Shown piece after piece: positions 9,556 to 17,992 of a stretch of DNA of 64,000 nt. Position 1 is the stretch's first letter. Each line of letters starts with the position of its first letter. The position numbers were made by a program, and so were the translations under genes. This DNA is from Myxococcales bacterium (GTDB lineage: Bacteria; Myxococcota_A; Polyangia; Polyangiales; Polyangiaceae): assembly GCA_016191785.1 (NCBI GenBank), contig JACPVJ010000117.1:124001-188000 (forward strand), written 5' to 3'. A model generated the notes under the pieces. The model saw only the letters and a list, made by a program, of their open reading frames with translations, did not search any database and was not told where the DNA came from.

Positions 9556-10164
9556 TCAATTGTCACCGAAGAGGTCTTGGATCTTCGTGTCGAGCGCGAG
9601 GGCGATCTTGTACAGGCTCGAGATCGAGGGGCTGCTCTCGGCGCGCTCGATCTGGGAAAGGAGCGAGATGCTGAGCCCGGTGCGCCGGCTCATCTGTTTC
9701 AGGGTCAGCTCTTTGGTCTTGCGCTGGTTGCGAATCGTATCACCGATGATCTTGTGGAGCTGCTCTTCCGGGGTGCGCGCCAGGCCCTTCTTGCGCATCA
9801 CCCGCGCCAGCACCTCGCGGAACTCGTCCACGTTGAACGGCTTCTTGATGTAGTCGACGGCGTCGAGCTTCATCGCGGCGACCGCCGAGTCGAGGTTCGG
9901 GTGCGCCGTGAAGACCACCACGGCGACGTCGGTGTCGTGCTCGCGGATGCGCTTGAGCACCTCGATGCCGTCTAGCTTGGGCATCATCAGGTCGAGGATG
10001 ACGACGTGGTAGCTGCCTTGACGGACTTCGTCTTCGACCAGCGTCGGATCGCTCATGGCCTTGACGGAGAACCCGTCTTTCTCGAGCAGCGTCTGCATGT
10101 AGTCGCAGATCGCACGGTCATCGTCGACGATCAGGATTCGGACGGCAGGGAGATCAATCGGCAC
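9556..10164 (-). CDS. Response regulator with receiver domain fused to an XRE-type helix-turn-helix
   Basis: A 202-residue protein. The receiver domain (about residues 7-120) has the acidic pair in VDDD, the phospho-acceptor Asp in VILDLMMP, the switch Thr in VVFTAHP, and Lys in YIKKPF. The C-terminal about 60 residues form a Cro/CI-like DNA-binding domain (LTLKQMSRRTGLSISLLSQI) instead of the usual OmpR, LuxR or Fis output. The open frame extends far upstream, but that part is the shadow of the opposite-strand HD gene. GTG at 10164 with GAGGAGG seven bases upstream is the chosen start. It is translated together with the secreted protease that follows. No partner histidine kinase is adjacent. 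Confidence 0.88.
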   Translation of the reverse strand: MPIDLPAVRILIVDDDRAICDYMQTLLEKDGFSVKAMSDPTLVEDEVRQGSYHVVILDLMMPKLDGIEVLKRIREHDTDVAVVVFTAHPNLDSAVAAMKLDAVDYIKKPFNVDEFREVLARVMRKKGLARTPEEQLHKIIGDTIRNQRKTKELTLKQMSRRTGLSISLLSQIERAESSPSISSLYKIALALDTKIQDLFGDN

Positions 10165-10287
10165 GGCTGCCTCCTCGGCTGGCAGCGGGCCCGCGGCGGC
10201 CGCTGCGCGAGTTTCAGTGTCACGAGAATACCCCAAGTCCGATGCGCCGTGGCTGGAAAATGGGCTGACTGAGCGTACAGTCCCCGG

Positions 10288-10863
10288 GTGGCCCGCCCCG
10301 TCGAAGCCCAGTACACCGAGCGACTCGACCAAGCCCTCGGCTTCGTCGCCGCCGCCTTCCGACACCACATCCGCAAGGGCTCGGGCGTGCCGTACCTGTC
10401 CCACCTGCTGCAGGTCGCGGCGACGGTCGCCGAGCACGGCGGGGACGAAGAGCAGATCGTCGCGGCTCTCTGCCACGACTACCTCGAGGACATCGCGGGG
10501 GCGCATCCTGACGATCTGGCCAGCCGCTTCGGCGAGCGGGTGGCGCGCCTGGTCGAAGGCCTGAGCGACTCGACGGGTCAGCCGAAGCCGCCCTGGAAAG
10601 AGCGCAAGCTGAAGTACCTGGCGCGCCTGCGGGCCGAGCCCGCCGAGCTGAAGCTGATCTGCGCCGCCGACAAGCTGCACAACGCGTCGGCCATCGTCCG
10701 CGACCGCCGGCAGGTCGGCGAGCGTGTCTGGGAGCGCTTCAACCCGACCCGTGAAGAGTCGCTCTGGTACTACCGCGAGGTGCTGGTCAGCCTGGGCACC
10801 GGGTGGCAGCACCCGCTGCTCGACGAGCTCACCAGCGTCGTCGACGAGCTGCACCGGAGCTGA
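10288..10863 (+). CDS. HD-domain phosphohydrolase related to the RelA/SpoT hydrolase domain
   Basis: A 191-residue single-domain protein. It shows the order typical of ppGpp-hydrolase HD domains: a YLSHLLQVA helix with the first His, CHDYLED with the HD pair and the following ED, and CAADKLHN with a distal Asp. No synthetase or TGS domain is present, so it resembles small alarmone hydrolases (Mesh1 type) or other single HD metal-dependent phosphohydrolases. The start is a GTG at 10288. It is divergent from the response-regulator gene, and about 120 bases between them must hold both promoters. The substrate is inferred from family resemblance only. Confidence 0.8.
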   Translation: MARPVEAQYTERLDQALGFVAAAFRHHIRKGSGVPYLSHLLQVAATVAEHGGDEEQIVAALCHDYLEDIAGAHPDDLASRFGERVARLVEGLSDSTGQPKPPWKERKLKYLARLRAEPAELKLICAADKLHNASAIVRDRRQVGERVWERFNPTREESLWYYREVLVSLGTGWQHPLLDELTSVVDELHRS

Positions 10864-10866
10864 CGT

Positions 10867-11895
10867 TCACGCCAGCGTGACGCGGCCGGCCTGCCCCGCA
10901 ACGAGCTCGCCCACCACGCACGCGCCGTCGCCGATTTCGGCAGCGGCGGCGTCTGCCTGGTCGGCGGGTAGGCAGAGCAAGAGACCGCCGCTGGTCTGCG
11001 CGTCGGCGAGCACCGTCAAGAGGGCGGCCGCGATCTGCTCGGTGCCGCTCAGGTGCGGCTCCACATAACGCAGGTTGCGCTTGCTGCCGCCCGGAACCAG
11101 GCCGGCACCCGCGGCATCGAGGGCGCCGTCGAGCAGGGGGATCGCCGCGACGTCGAGGCGCGCCTCGAGCTTGCTCGCCGCCGCGACGTGGTGCAGATGG
11201 GCGAGCAGACCGAACCCGGTGACGTCGGTCGCGGCGGTCGCGCCGCGGGCCGCGCCCACGTTCTTCGCATGGCGATTGAGGCGAGCCATGCAGCGCGTCG
11301 CGAGGGCGACGCTCTCGGCGGCGGCGCGGTCCGAGCGCGCAGCCTGGGCGATCACGCCGGTGCCGATGGGCTTGCTCAAGACCAGCCGCTGGCCGGCCCG
11401 GGCACGCGTTTGGGTCCACGCTCGGTCGGGGTCGACCGAGCCGACCACCGCAAGGCCGGCCTTGGGCTCCGCGTCCCGGATGCTGTGCCCGCCGACGATG
11501 GCGCAGCCCGCCTCGTGGCACTTCTCGGTCACGCCCAACAAGATCGCTTCGAGCACGTCGAGCGGGACCGCGTCGGGGACCCCAACGAAGGTGAGCGCGA
11601 CCTGGGCGTCGCCGCCCATCGCGTACACGTCGGACAGGGCATTGGCCGCGGCGATCTGACCGAACGCCCGGGGGTCGTCCACCACCGGCGTGATCACGTC
11701 GAGCGTGAGCACCAGTGAGCCATCGGAAGCGCCGGGACACACGATCGCCGCGTCGTCGAGCGGACCCGTCTCGGGGCTCACCCAACGATGATTCAGCACG
11801 GGGAGGTTCTTCAGGACCTGGACCAGATCCTCAGCCGGAAGCTTCCGGGCTCACCCACCGCCCTGGACCAAGCGGGTCAGTCTGAGCTCGCTCAT
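10867..11895 (-). CDS. selD: Selenide, water dikinase SelD, a selenoprotein with in-frame TGA read as Sec
   Basis: SelD makes selenophosphate from selenide and ATP for selenocysteine and selenouridine synthesis. The part after the TGA (11799 down to 10867) has the family blocks LDVITPVVDD, AAANALSDVYAMGG, IVGGHSI and LSKPIGTGVI. It lacks the N-terminal catalytic segment unless the frame is followed upstream through TGA 11853-11851 to ATG 11895. This gives MSELRLTRLVQGGG-Sec-ARKL, matching the GGG(C/U)xxK active-site loop. The product is then 342 residues, the normal SelD length, and the ATG has a GGAGGAG site just upstream. A SECIS-like hairpin follows the TGA. Recoding is inferred, but length, motif and hairpin all agree. 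Confidence 0.92.
11814..11853 (-). promoter_or_regulatory. Candidate bacterial SECIS element of selD with its UGA codon
   Basis: Reading on the minus strand, the UGA (11853-11851) is followed after 26 bases by loop GGUCC (11824-11820), closed by a six-pair stem GGAUCU/AGGUCC (11830-11825 with 11819-11814; one G-U pair). A GGU-containing apical loop about 15-40 bases after the UGA is the hallmark of SelB-binding SECIS elements, as in E. coli fdhF. A perfect palindrome (11835-11848) between UGA and stem could form a lower helix. Confidence 0.75.
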
Positions 11896-11908
11896 GCCTC
11901 CTCCTTTC

Positions 11909-12352
11909 TCACCCCGTCACGATACCGCCGGCGCGCCGAACCAGCGCGTCCAAGAGCTGCTCCAGCTTTCCGGGCTCGGGCAGCTGCTCGAGCCAGGCGT
12001 AGACCGTCTCGTCCTCGCGGGCGGCGTGAGCCCTGAGCTCGGCCAAGAGCTCGGTCGCGGTCTCTCGGCGCAGCGTGCGCAAGTCCGCGGCTAGCCCCTC
12101 CTCGCTGGCCAGGTGCCTGAGGCGGGCGTGCTCTCTGCGCAGCGCCCGGAGCTCGTCGGCGTGTTCGGACGAGAACAATGGGAACAGCCAGCGCTCTTCA
12201 GCCTCGAGGTGCGACACCAGGGCCGACTCGAACCGCGTCCAGATCTCTTGAGTTCCCGTGCGGTCGTCGCCGTCGAGCGCGGTCTCGAGCTCGCCACCGA
12301 GGCGCGCGAGCTCGGCGTGATCGTGGATGAGGTGGCGGCGGGCCGGGTGCAC
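11909..12352 (-). CDS. Hemerythrin-like (HHE) domain protein
   Basis: A 147-residue all-helical protein with the spaced metal ligands of hemerythrins: His in LIHDHAEL, His and Glu in SHLEAEERWLFP, His pair in EHARLRH, and His/Asp/Glu in AHAAREDET. Such proteins carry a non-heme di-iron centre and bind O2, NO or take part in iron handling. The start is GTG at 12352 with no obvious ribosome binding site, 34 bases after the stop of the large cytochrome-like gene upstream, so they are probably one transcript. selD begins 13 bases downstream. Confidence 0.82.
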   Translation of the reverse strand: MHPARRHLIHDHAELARLGGELETALDGDDRTGTQEIWTRFESALVSHLEAEERWLFPLFSSEHADELRALRREHARLRHLASEEGLAADLRTLRRETATELLAELRAHAAREDETVYAWLEQLPEPGKLEQLLDALVRRAGGIVTG

Positions 12353-12386
12353 GCCCCGACCCGTACCACGCCTCGGTCGCCGAAGC

Positions 12387-15300
12387 TCAGGGGAACGGCG
12401 GCGCCTTGGCCTCGCCGGGCGCCTTGGACACGAGGTCGACGGGGTCCATCTTCTTGGACTCGGCCTGCGACGCCTGGCTCAAGAGATCGGGCTTGGTCGC
12501 CACGTCGGTCTCTTTGCCGGTGGTCGGGCCGTGGCAGCCGCCGCAGAAGTTGTTGAACAGCTCGCGCCGGAACGACAGCGTCACCCACTCGCCGGGGTAG
12601 TACTGCACCTCTTCCTTCTGGTGGTGCACGGTCGAGTCGGACTCGCCCTGAAGCTGGGACTGCACCCCGACGATCACCGGGATGCCCCCCGGGATCTGAA
12701 GGCGGGTCGAGCCGTCGTCCTTGAGCGGCACCTTGCCGCGCAGCCGGCGCCGCGCGTAGAGCTTGCCGAACACGCCGTCGTCGACGATGTACGGGCTGGC
12801 GTCGTTCAGGCTCTTCTCGCCCTCGGGCGGCAGGCTCTCCCAGAGCTCGAAGCTCTCCATGTCGTGGATGAAGCGTCGCGAGCGCGTGTTCTGGAACGCC
12901 AGGCTCGTGATCATCGGGAAGTCGAGGTAGGTGAGCTGTGCGCGGTCGTTGCGATCGGGGTCGTCGGCGTAGATGACCGCGCTGCCCGTCGGATCGGCCG
13001 GGGTGGAGCGGAACACCTTCTTGCTCACGCGACCGAAGACCGCCACGGGCCAGACCTCGTCGCTGCCGGCGTCGCCGAACAGCGAGGTGCGCTGCCCGGT
13101 GATCGAGTCGACCACGACGACGTCGAAGTTTCCGCTGAACTTCCCGGTGTCGATCACGTTGGCGGCGTAGCTGACCAGGATGTCGCTGTTGGGCAACACC
13201 GACGGGTTGCGGTACGCGCCCTGGGTCTTGCCGCCGACGCGACCGGTTGCCGCCGGGTCGAGCACCTTGGTCGAGCGCTGGAAGAAGGGCGTCTGCGCGT
13301 AGTCGATGGCGTCCGGATCCTCGAGGTAGTCGTCCGGGCTGGCGCTGACGTTGTCCGGGCCGATCGAGCGGTTGACGACCATGAGCGCGCCGCCCTGGTG
13401 CGCGGCCCCGCGATCGCTGGCGATACCCACGGCGTTGCCGTCGGGCAACTGGACGCAATCGGTGAACTGCAGGTAGCCCATGCTCGAGCGCTGGCCGAAC
13501 TGCGGGTGGTAGTCGCCGCCGTCCAGGTTGATGCGCCTGGCAGCGAGCTGATAGAAGCCCGGCGCGCGCTTCTCGGAGGTCATCAGCATCTGCCCGTTGA
13601 GCTTGAAGCTCGGCTGCCCTTCGTAGTTGAGCAAGAAGGTCAGCTGGCGGATCTTGCCGCCTTCGAGCACGTAGAGGTTGCTGTTGAGCTTGCCCGGGTC
13701 CGCCGCAGAGCGCGTCGGCCCCTTGAACTCGGCACCCGAGCGGATGTTGCCCCGCGTGGACGCGAACACCAACGTGCCGTCGGGGGCGAAGGCCGGGTCG
13801 AAGTTGTGGATCAGCTCGCCGTTGGTGGGCACCGCCCCGCCCGCCTCGTCCTTGGGCGCCGCATCGATGGCGGGCTCGACCGCGCAGCCCGAGCCGTCGG
13901 GCTTGACGGTGTAGACCTTCAGCGGCGAGCCCTTGGACGTCCGGGCGGCGAAGGCCACGGTCTTGCCGTCCCACGAGACCTGCGGCCGCCGCACGTCGGC
14001 GGTCGCCACGTTCAGTCCGCAACCGCCCATCAAGCTGACGTCGCCGCCGGTGGTCGAGATCTTCCCCTGAGCGTCCAGAGTCGCGCCGACGAAGCGCAGG
14101 TCCGCGCCGGGGTTGTAGCTCTCGAAGTCCTGCAGCGCCTCGGATTCGGTGGCCGGCGGGCGCTTGACGTAGACGACGCCCGAGAGGGGCGCCACGCTCT
14201 TCATGCGCTCGGCGCGCTCCTTGGCGATCCAGGCCACGACCACGCAGTACGGGTCCTGGGCGTCGAGGGGGCCCGTCTCGGCCGCGGTCAGATCGCACTT
14301 CGTCGGGTCGCCGCCCAGCGCGAACAGCGCCCCGCCGCGGTGACGGATGCCGCGTGATGGCTCGAGGTTCTTCCGGATCAGCCGGCCCGCATTCGGATCC
14401 GGCGACTCGAGCGCCACCTGCTTGAGCACCTGGCGGTAGTTGTCGCGGGTCGCGGACAAGCCGAAGTGGGTGCCGCTCGAGGCGCGAGGCTTGAAGTCGT
14501 TGAACGCCGGCGCCGAGTGGCAGCCCACGAGGATGCAGCCCCGCTTGACCAGCATCGGCTGCACGCGCTTGGCGAACATCTCGAAGCCGGCGTCGGGGGG
14601 GATGTTGGTGGCGCCGCCCTGGGCCTGGGCCCAGGCGAGCATCTTCTGGTACTGACCGTCGTCGGGCGAGTCGAAGAAGTGTCCGCCCTCGTGGTAGGTG
14701 CCACCGTAGGCGGGGTTCATCGGCCGCTGGATGAGCTCGCTGAACTGCGCGTTCTTCGAGACGTAGTCGGTGGAGACGAAGTAGTTCCACCGCTTCTGCT
14801 CGGCGGTCTCGCCGCACGACAGGGGGAACGACCCTTCCGACGCGCCGTGGCAGTTGGCGCCCGCGCAGTTTTCGACCAGAAACGGGTTCACGTCGTCGAC
14901 GAACTGCTGGTAGTCGGGCGCGGTGGGGTCCTTGGTCGGGTCGAACAGGGGGTCCTTGCCGATGCGCTCGACGCACGGCTCTTTCTCGATCTTCTTCTGC
15001 TCGGTCTTCGAGTTGTTCTCGTTGGCCCCCCGCTCGAGCCAGCGCAGCAGCGTCTGGAAGCTGGCCGCCCCGGGGTCGAGGACCGAGTTGCCGGTGTGGG
15101 GAATGGCCGTCGAGATGGTCACGGTCGAGTCGTCGTAGGCGCCCAGGGTCAGGGACTGCGGGGGCACCGCCTTCAGGAGTAGCGCCGGCATGCCGTAGGG
15201 CCCGTAGTTCGCGAACAGGTCCTGGCGCTTCGCGATCATGTCGAAGCTGGTGACGTCGAGGTTGCCCAGGGCGTTGCCGCGCTCGTCGGCGGTGACGTGG

Positions 15301-15473
15301 CAGAGCGAGCCGGTGGGGCTCCGGGCGCACGAGCCCGCCAGAATGGGGCCGATCTTGCGGTCGAAGTACGACCCTTCGGACTCGACGTCACGCTGGGCGC
15401 AACCGGGGGCAGACGCCCCGAGGACGCCGCAGGTCAGGACGCTCGCCAGGAATATCGGTCGGAACGCGGACAT
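12387..15473 (-). CDS. Large PD40 beta-propeller lipoprotein with cytochrome c-like CH motifs
   Basis: A 1028-residue protein. The ATG at 15473 precedes a lipoprotein signal (lipobox around ASAPGC). N-terminal cysteine/histidine motifs are irregular: C-x8-CH (CARSPTGSLCH), C-x4-CH (CAGANCH) and C-x4-CH (CILVGCH). A canonical CxxCH (CGGCH) lies near the C-terminus. The middle has WD40-like PD40 blades (SWDGKTVAFAAR, FAPDGTLVFAST). The layout resembles the HZS-alpha/planctomycete cytochrome c families, in which heme groups pack around a propeller. The function is unknown; electron transfer on the outside of a membrane is plausible. Whether heme attaches at the longer-spaced motifs cannot be told from sequence. 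Confidence 0.75.
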   Translation of the reverse strand: MSAFRPIFLASVLTCGVLGASAPGCAQRDVESEGSYFDRKIGPILAGSCARSPTGSLCHVTADERGNALGNLDVTSFDMIAKRQDLFANYGPYGMPALLLKAVPPQSLTLGAYDDSTVTISTAIPHTGNSVLDPGAASFQTLLRWLERGANENNSKTEQKKIEKEPCVERIGKDPLFDPTKDPTAPDYQQFVDDVNPFLVENCAGANCHGASEGSFPLSCGETAEQKRWNYFVSTDYVSKNAQFSELIQRPMNPAYGGTYHEGGHFFDSPDDGQYQKMLAWAQAQGGATNIPPDAGFEMFAKRVQPMLVKRGCILVGCHSAPAFNDFKPRASSGTHFGLSATRDNYRQVLKQVALESPDPNAGRLIRKNLEPSRGIRHRGGALFALGGDPTKCDLTAAETGPLDAQDPYCVVVAWIAKERAERMKSVAPLSGVVYVKRPPATESEALQDFESYNPGADLRFVGATLDAQGKISTTGGDVSLMGGCGLNVATADVRRPQVSWDGKTVAFAARTSKGSPLKVYTVKPDGSGCAVEPAIDAAPKDEAGGAVPTNGELIHNFDPAFAPDGTLVFASTRGNIRSGAEFKGPTRSAADPGKLNSNLYVLEGGKIRQLTFLLNYEGQPSFKLNGQMLMTSEKRAPGFYQLAARRINLDGGDYHPQFGQRSSMGYLQFTDCVQLPDGNAVGIASDRGAAHQGGALMVVNRSIGPDNVSASPDDYLEDPDAIDYAQTPFFQRSTKVLDPAATGRVGGKTQGAYRNPSVLPNSDILVSYAANVIDTGKFSGNFDVVVVDSITGQRTSLFGDAGSDEVWPVAVFGRVSKKVFRSTPADPTGSAVIYADDPDRNDRAQLTYLDFPMITSLAFQNTRSRRFIHDMESFELWESLPPEGEKSLNDASPYIVDDGVFGKLYARRRLRGKVPLKDDGSTRLQIPGGIPVIVGVQSQLQGESDSTVHHQKEEVQYYPGEWVTLSFRRELFNNFCGGCHGPTTGKETDVATKPDLLSQASQAESKKMDPVDLVSKAPGEAKAPPFP

Positions 15474-15537
15474 GGGCAGATTGTCCGCGACACGGAAGCG
15501 TTCCGCCATGACACCTGACAGGTCGACCTGAGCGATG

Positions 15538-16062
15538 TCAGTCGTCGTGGTGGCGGGCTTGCACGTTGGGTGCCTGGTCTTGGGTGTAGGCCTTGGTCGC
15601 ACCTTCGACGTAGACCAGCTTTCCGCCCTTGTGCCCGACGTCGTACCCGAGCGCGACAACGGCGAGCGTGCCGGCCGTGGCGGCGCCCATCGCAGCGACT
15701 TTCAACGAGTCACGGCGGAGGAACATCGGGACCGCGGCCAGCGCGAGCACCGCAATCGCGCCGATCATGAAGCGCTTGCCGGCGTCTTCGTGGGCCTCGA
15801 GGGCGGCCTCGGGCACCACCTTCTCGACGCGATCTTCTTCGCGCTCGCCGGTGTTCATGGCAGCAAAGCCGCCGATGGCGAGGACGGCCTGAAGCGCCAG
15901 GGCCATGGCCCAGGCTCGAGCCGGCAACCATTTCCGCCAGGTGGCGAGCAAGAGGCCGCCGGCGATCAGGGGCATCAAGACGGCGAGGGCGACGGGGATG
16001 TGAACGATGACGGGGTGGAGCGGCATGGCCCACGAGTGAGGCCCATCGGTGATCCACGCCAT
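15538..16062 (-). CDS. DUF2231 family integral membrane protein
   Basis: A 174-residue protein with four predicted membrane helices. Near the N-terminus it has the family hallmark LHPVIVHIPVALAV, whose two histidines lie at the start of the first helix. DUF2231 proteins are small membrane proteins often found near cytochrome or redox genes; their role is unestablished. The C-terminal tail is charged and ends in a His-His-Asp-Asp cluster. It is divergent from the LuxR-type regulator 41 bases away, which may control it. Confidence 0.8.
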   Translation of the reverse strand: MAWITDGPHSWAMPLHPVIVHIPVALAVLMPLIAGGLLLATWRKWLPARAWAMALALQAVLAIGGFAAMNTGEREEDRVEKVVPEAALEAHEDAGKRFMIGAIAVLALAAVPMFLRRDSLKVAAMGAATAGTLAVVALGYDVGHKGGKLVYVEGATKAYTQDQAPNVQARHHDD

Positions 16063-16103
16063 CTGACAAACGACACAAAGCTCGACTATCCTACGGGCGG
16101 CTG

Positions 16104-16670
16104 ATGCAGAAAGACGCGAGCGAGGCCCGACGCACTCTCGGAGGCGCGCTCCTGTTTCTGACCATCGGGGCGGTCATCGGCAGCGACCTTCTGGCCGACT
16201 ATTTGCAAGGGGCGGGCTTGTCCCACGTCGCGCTCGAGGGCCTAGTGCTCGTGCTGGCCCTGGCCGGCGGGCTGGCCTTCTCGCGCCGGTGGGTGGCGCT
16301 GCGACGCGAGGCCGAAGACGCCGCGGCCGAGGCCCGCGACCTGCGCACCGAGGCGGCCGCCCAGCGCGCCGAGGCCGAGCGCTGGCGGGCGGAGGCCCGG
16401 GACCTGATCGAGGGGCTCGCGGCCGCCATCGATCGACAGTTCGATCGATGGTCGCTGTCCCCCGCCGAACGCGAGGTCGGGCTCTTGCTGCTCAAGGGGC
16501 TGAGCCACCAGGAGGTGGCCGAGCTGCGCGGGGTGAGCGAGCGGACCGTGCGCCAGCAGGCCCAGGCTCTCTACAAGAAGGCTGGGCTTTCGGGGCGGGC
16601 CGAGCTGTCGGCCTATTTCCTCGAGGACCTGCTCGGGCCCCGCGTCACAGCGGCTGAAGCTTCGCGGTGA
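16104..16670 (+). CDS. Membrane-anchored LuxR-type transcription regulator
   Basis: A 188-residue protein with two N-terminal membrane helices (about residues 13-30 and 40-57), an Ala/Glu/Arg-rich coiled coil (about 65-105), and a LuxR/GerE helix-turn-helix (about 118-170: LSPAEREVGLLLLKGLSHQEVAEL, here split at residue 20 as LSPAEREVGLLLLKGLSHQE then VAEL). There is no receiver domain, so a signal presumably arrives through the membrane. It is divergent from the DUF2231 membrane protein. Its 3' end overlaps the convergent tryptophanase gene by 26 bases. Confidence 0.82.
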   Translation: MQKDASEARRTLGGALLFLTIGAVIGSDLLADYLQGAGLSHVALEGLVLVLALAGGLAFSRRWVALRREAEDAAAEARDLRTEAAAQRAEAERWRAEARDLIEGLAAAIDRQFDRWSLSPAEREVGLLLLKGLSHQEVAELRGVSERTVRQQAQALYKKAGLSGRAELSAYFLEDLLGPRVTAAEASR

Positions 16671-17985
16671 AGTGCCGGAGCAGCGGCGGCTCTTCCACGA
16701 TCCGATAACCGGGGATCGCACCCAGCCGCGCGGCGACGCGCTCTGCGGTTTCGATCACCCAGTCCACGTGCGACGCGGTGTACACCCGGCGCGGCAGTGC
16801 GATGCGCACCAGCTCGTGCTGGGCGGCGGCGCCGAACATCAACGTGCCGACCTCGACCGTGCGCACGCCACCCTCGCGGTAGAGCTCGATGGCGATGGCT
16901 TGGGCAGGCAGCTGGCTCTTGGGCATCTTGGGCAGCGCGCGCGCGGCGTCGACGAACACCGCGTGGCCGCCCGGCGGAGTGACGATCGGCAGGCCCGCTT
17001 TCTCGAGCCCGCGGGCCAGGTAGGCCACGGTCGCCTCGCGGTATCTGAGGTAGTCGGGATCGAGGGCTTCGATCAGACCCACCGCCATGGCCTCGAGATC
17101 GCGCCCGGCGAGGCCGCCGTAGGTCGGGAACCCCTCGCTCAAGATCAACAGCACCTCGAACTTGCGTGCCCAGTCCGCGCGGTGCGTGGCCAGGATGCCG
17201 CCGATGTTGACGATGCCGTCCTTCTTGGCGCTGACCGTGCAGCCGTCGGCGAGCCCGAAGAGCTCGCGCGCGATCTGCTCGGGGGTGTGATCCTGGTAAC
17301 CGGGCTCGCGGCGCTTGATCAGCCACGCGTTCTCGGCGAAGCGCGCGGCGTCCACGAACAGCGGCACCTGGTGGCGATCGCACAGCGCGCGGACCGCCCG
17401 GAGGTTCTCCAGCGAGACCGGTTGGCCCCCGACCGCGTTGTTGGTCAGCGTCATCATCACCAGCGGCACCGGCCGATCGCCGGCCAACACCTGACCCAGA
17501 CGCTCGAGGTCCATGTTGCCGCCGAAGTGGGGGTGACCCGAGCGGGGGAGGTCGAGCGCCACGCCGCCCACGTGCTCGAGGTTGGCGCGGGTGGTGTCGA
17601 AGTGCGTGTTGTTCGGCACCACGTCGCCCGGCTTCACCACCGCTTCGAACAAGATGCGCTCAGCGGCCCGACCCTGGTGGGTGGGGAACACGTGCTCGAA
17701 GCCCGTCAGACGCTTCACCGTGGTCTCGAAGTGGTCGTAGCTGCGGCTACCGGCGTAGGACTCGTCGCCGGCCAAGAGCGCGGCCCACTGCCGATCGCTC
17801 ATGGCGCCGGTGCCCGAGTCGGTGAGAAGGTCGATGGTCACGTGCTCGGCGTGCAGTTTGAACAGGTTGTACCCCGCGCGATCGAGCAGGCTCTCGCGCT
17901 CGGCGCGGGTGGTGAGCGGGATGGGTTCGACCGCCTTGATGCGGAAGGGCTCGATGATGGTGCGGAAGGGCACTTCGACGCTCAT
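16645..17985 (-). CDS. tnaA: Tryptophanase / beta-eliminating PLP lyase
   Basis: A 446-residue PLP enzyme of the tryptophanase/tyrosine phenol-lyase family. It shows TDSGTGAMS near the N-terminus, the NTHFDTTRAN substrate loop, the FVDAARFAENA strand with the PLP-contacting Asp, and the Schiff-base lysine in SAKKDGIVN. The reaction would be L-tryptophan to indole, pyruvate and ammonia, or the tyrosine equivalent; the two are hard to separate by eye. No TnaC-like leader peptide or TnaB permease is seen. The start lies seven bases after the stop of the cytochrome b/ferredoxin gene, so it appears to be the last gene of the respiratory transcript, an unusual setting. Confidence 0.88.
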   Translation of the reverse strand: MSVEVPFRTIIEPFRIKAVEPIPLTTRAERESLLDRAGYNLFKLHAEHVTIDLLTDSGTGAMSDRQWAALLAGDESYAGSRSYDHFETTVKRLTGFEHVFPTHQGRAAERILFEAVVKPGDVVPNNTHFDTTRANLEHVGGVALDLPRSGHPHFGGNMDLERLGQVLAGDRPVPLVMMTLTNNAVGGQPVSLENLRAVRALCDRHQVPLFVDAARFAENAWLIKRREPGYQDHTPEQIARELFGLADGCTVSAKKDGIVNIGGILATHRADWARKFEVLLILSEGFPTYGGLAGRDLEAMAVGLIEALDPDYLRYREATVAYLARGLEKAGLPIVTPPGGHAVFVDAARALPKMPKSQLPAQAIAIELYREGGVRTVEVGTLMFGAAAQHELVRIALPRRVYTASHVDWVIETAERVAARLGAIPGYRIVEEPPLLRHFTAKLQPL

Positions 17986-17992
17986 GGCGGCG

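Noticed and set aside
10867..11799. SelD annotated as a 310-residue protein starting at 11799
   Set aside because: It would lack the catalytic N-terminal loop, and no ribosome binding site precedes it. Read-through of the TGA gives the full family length and motif.
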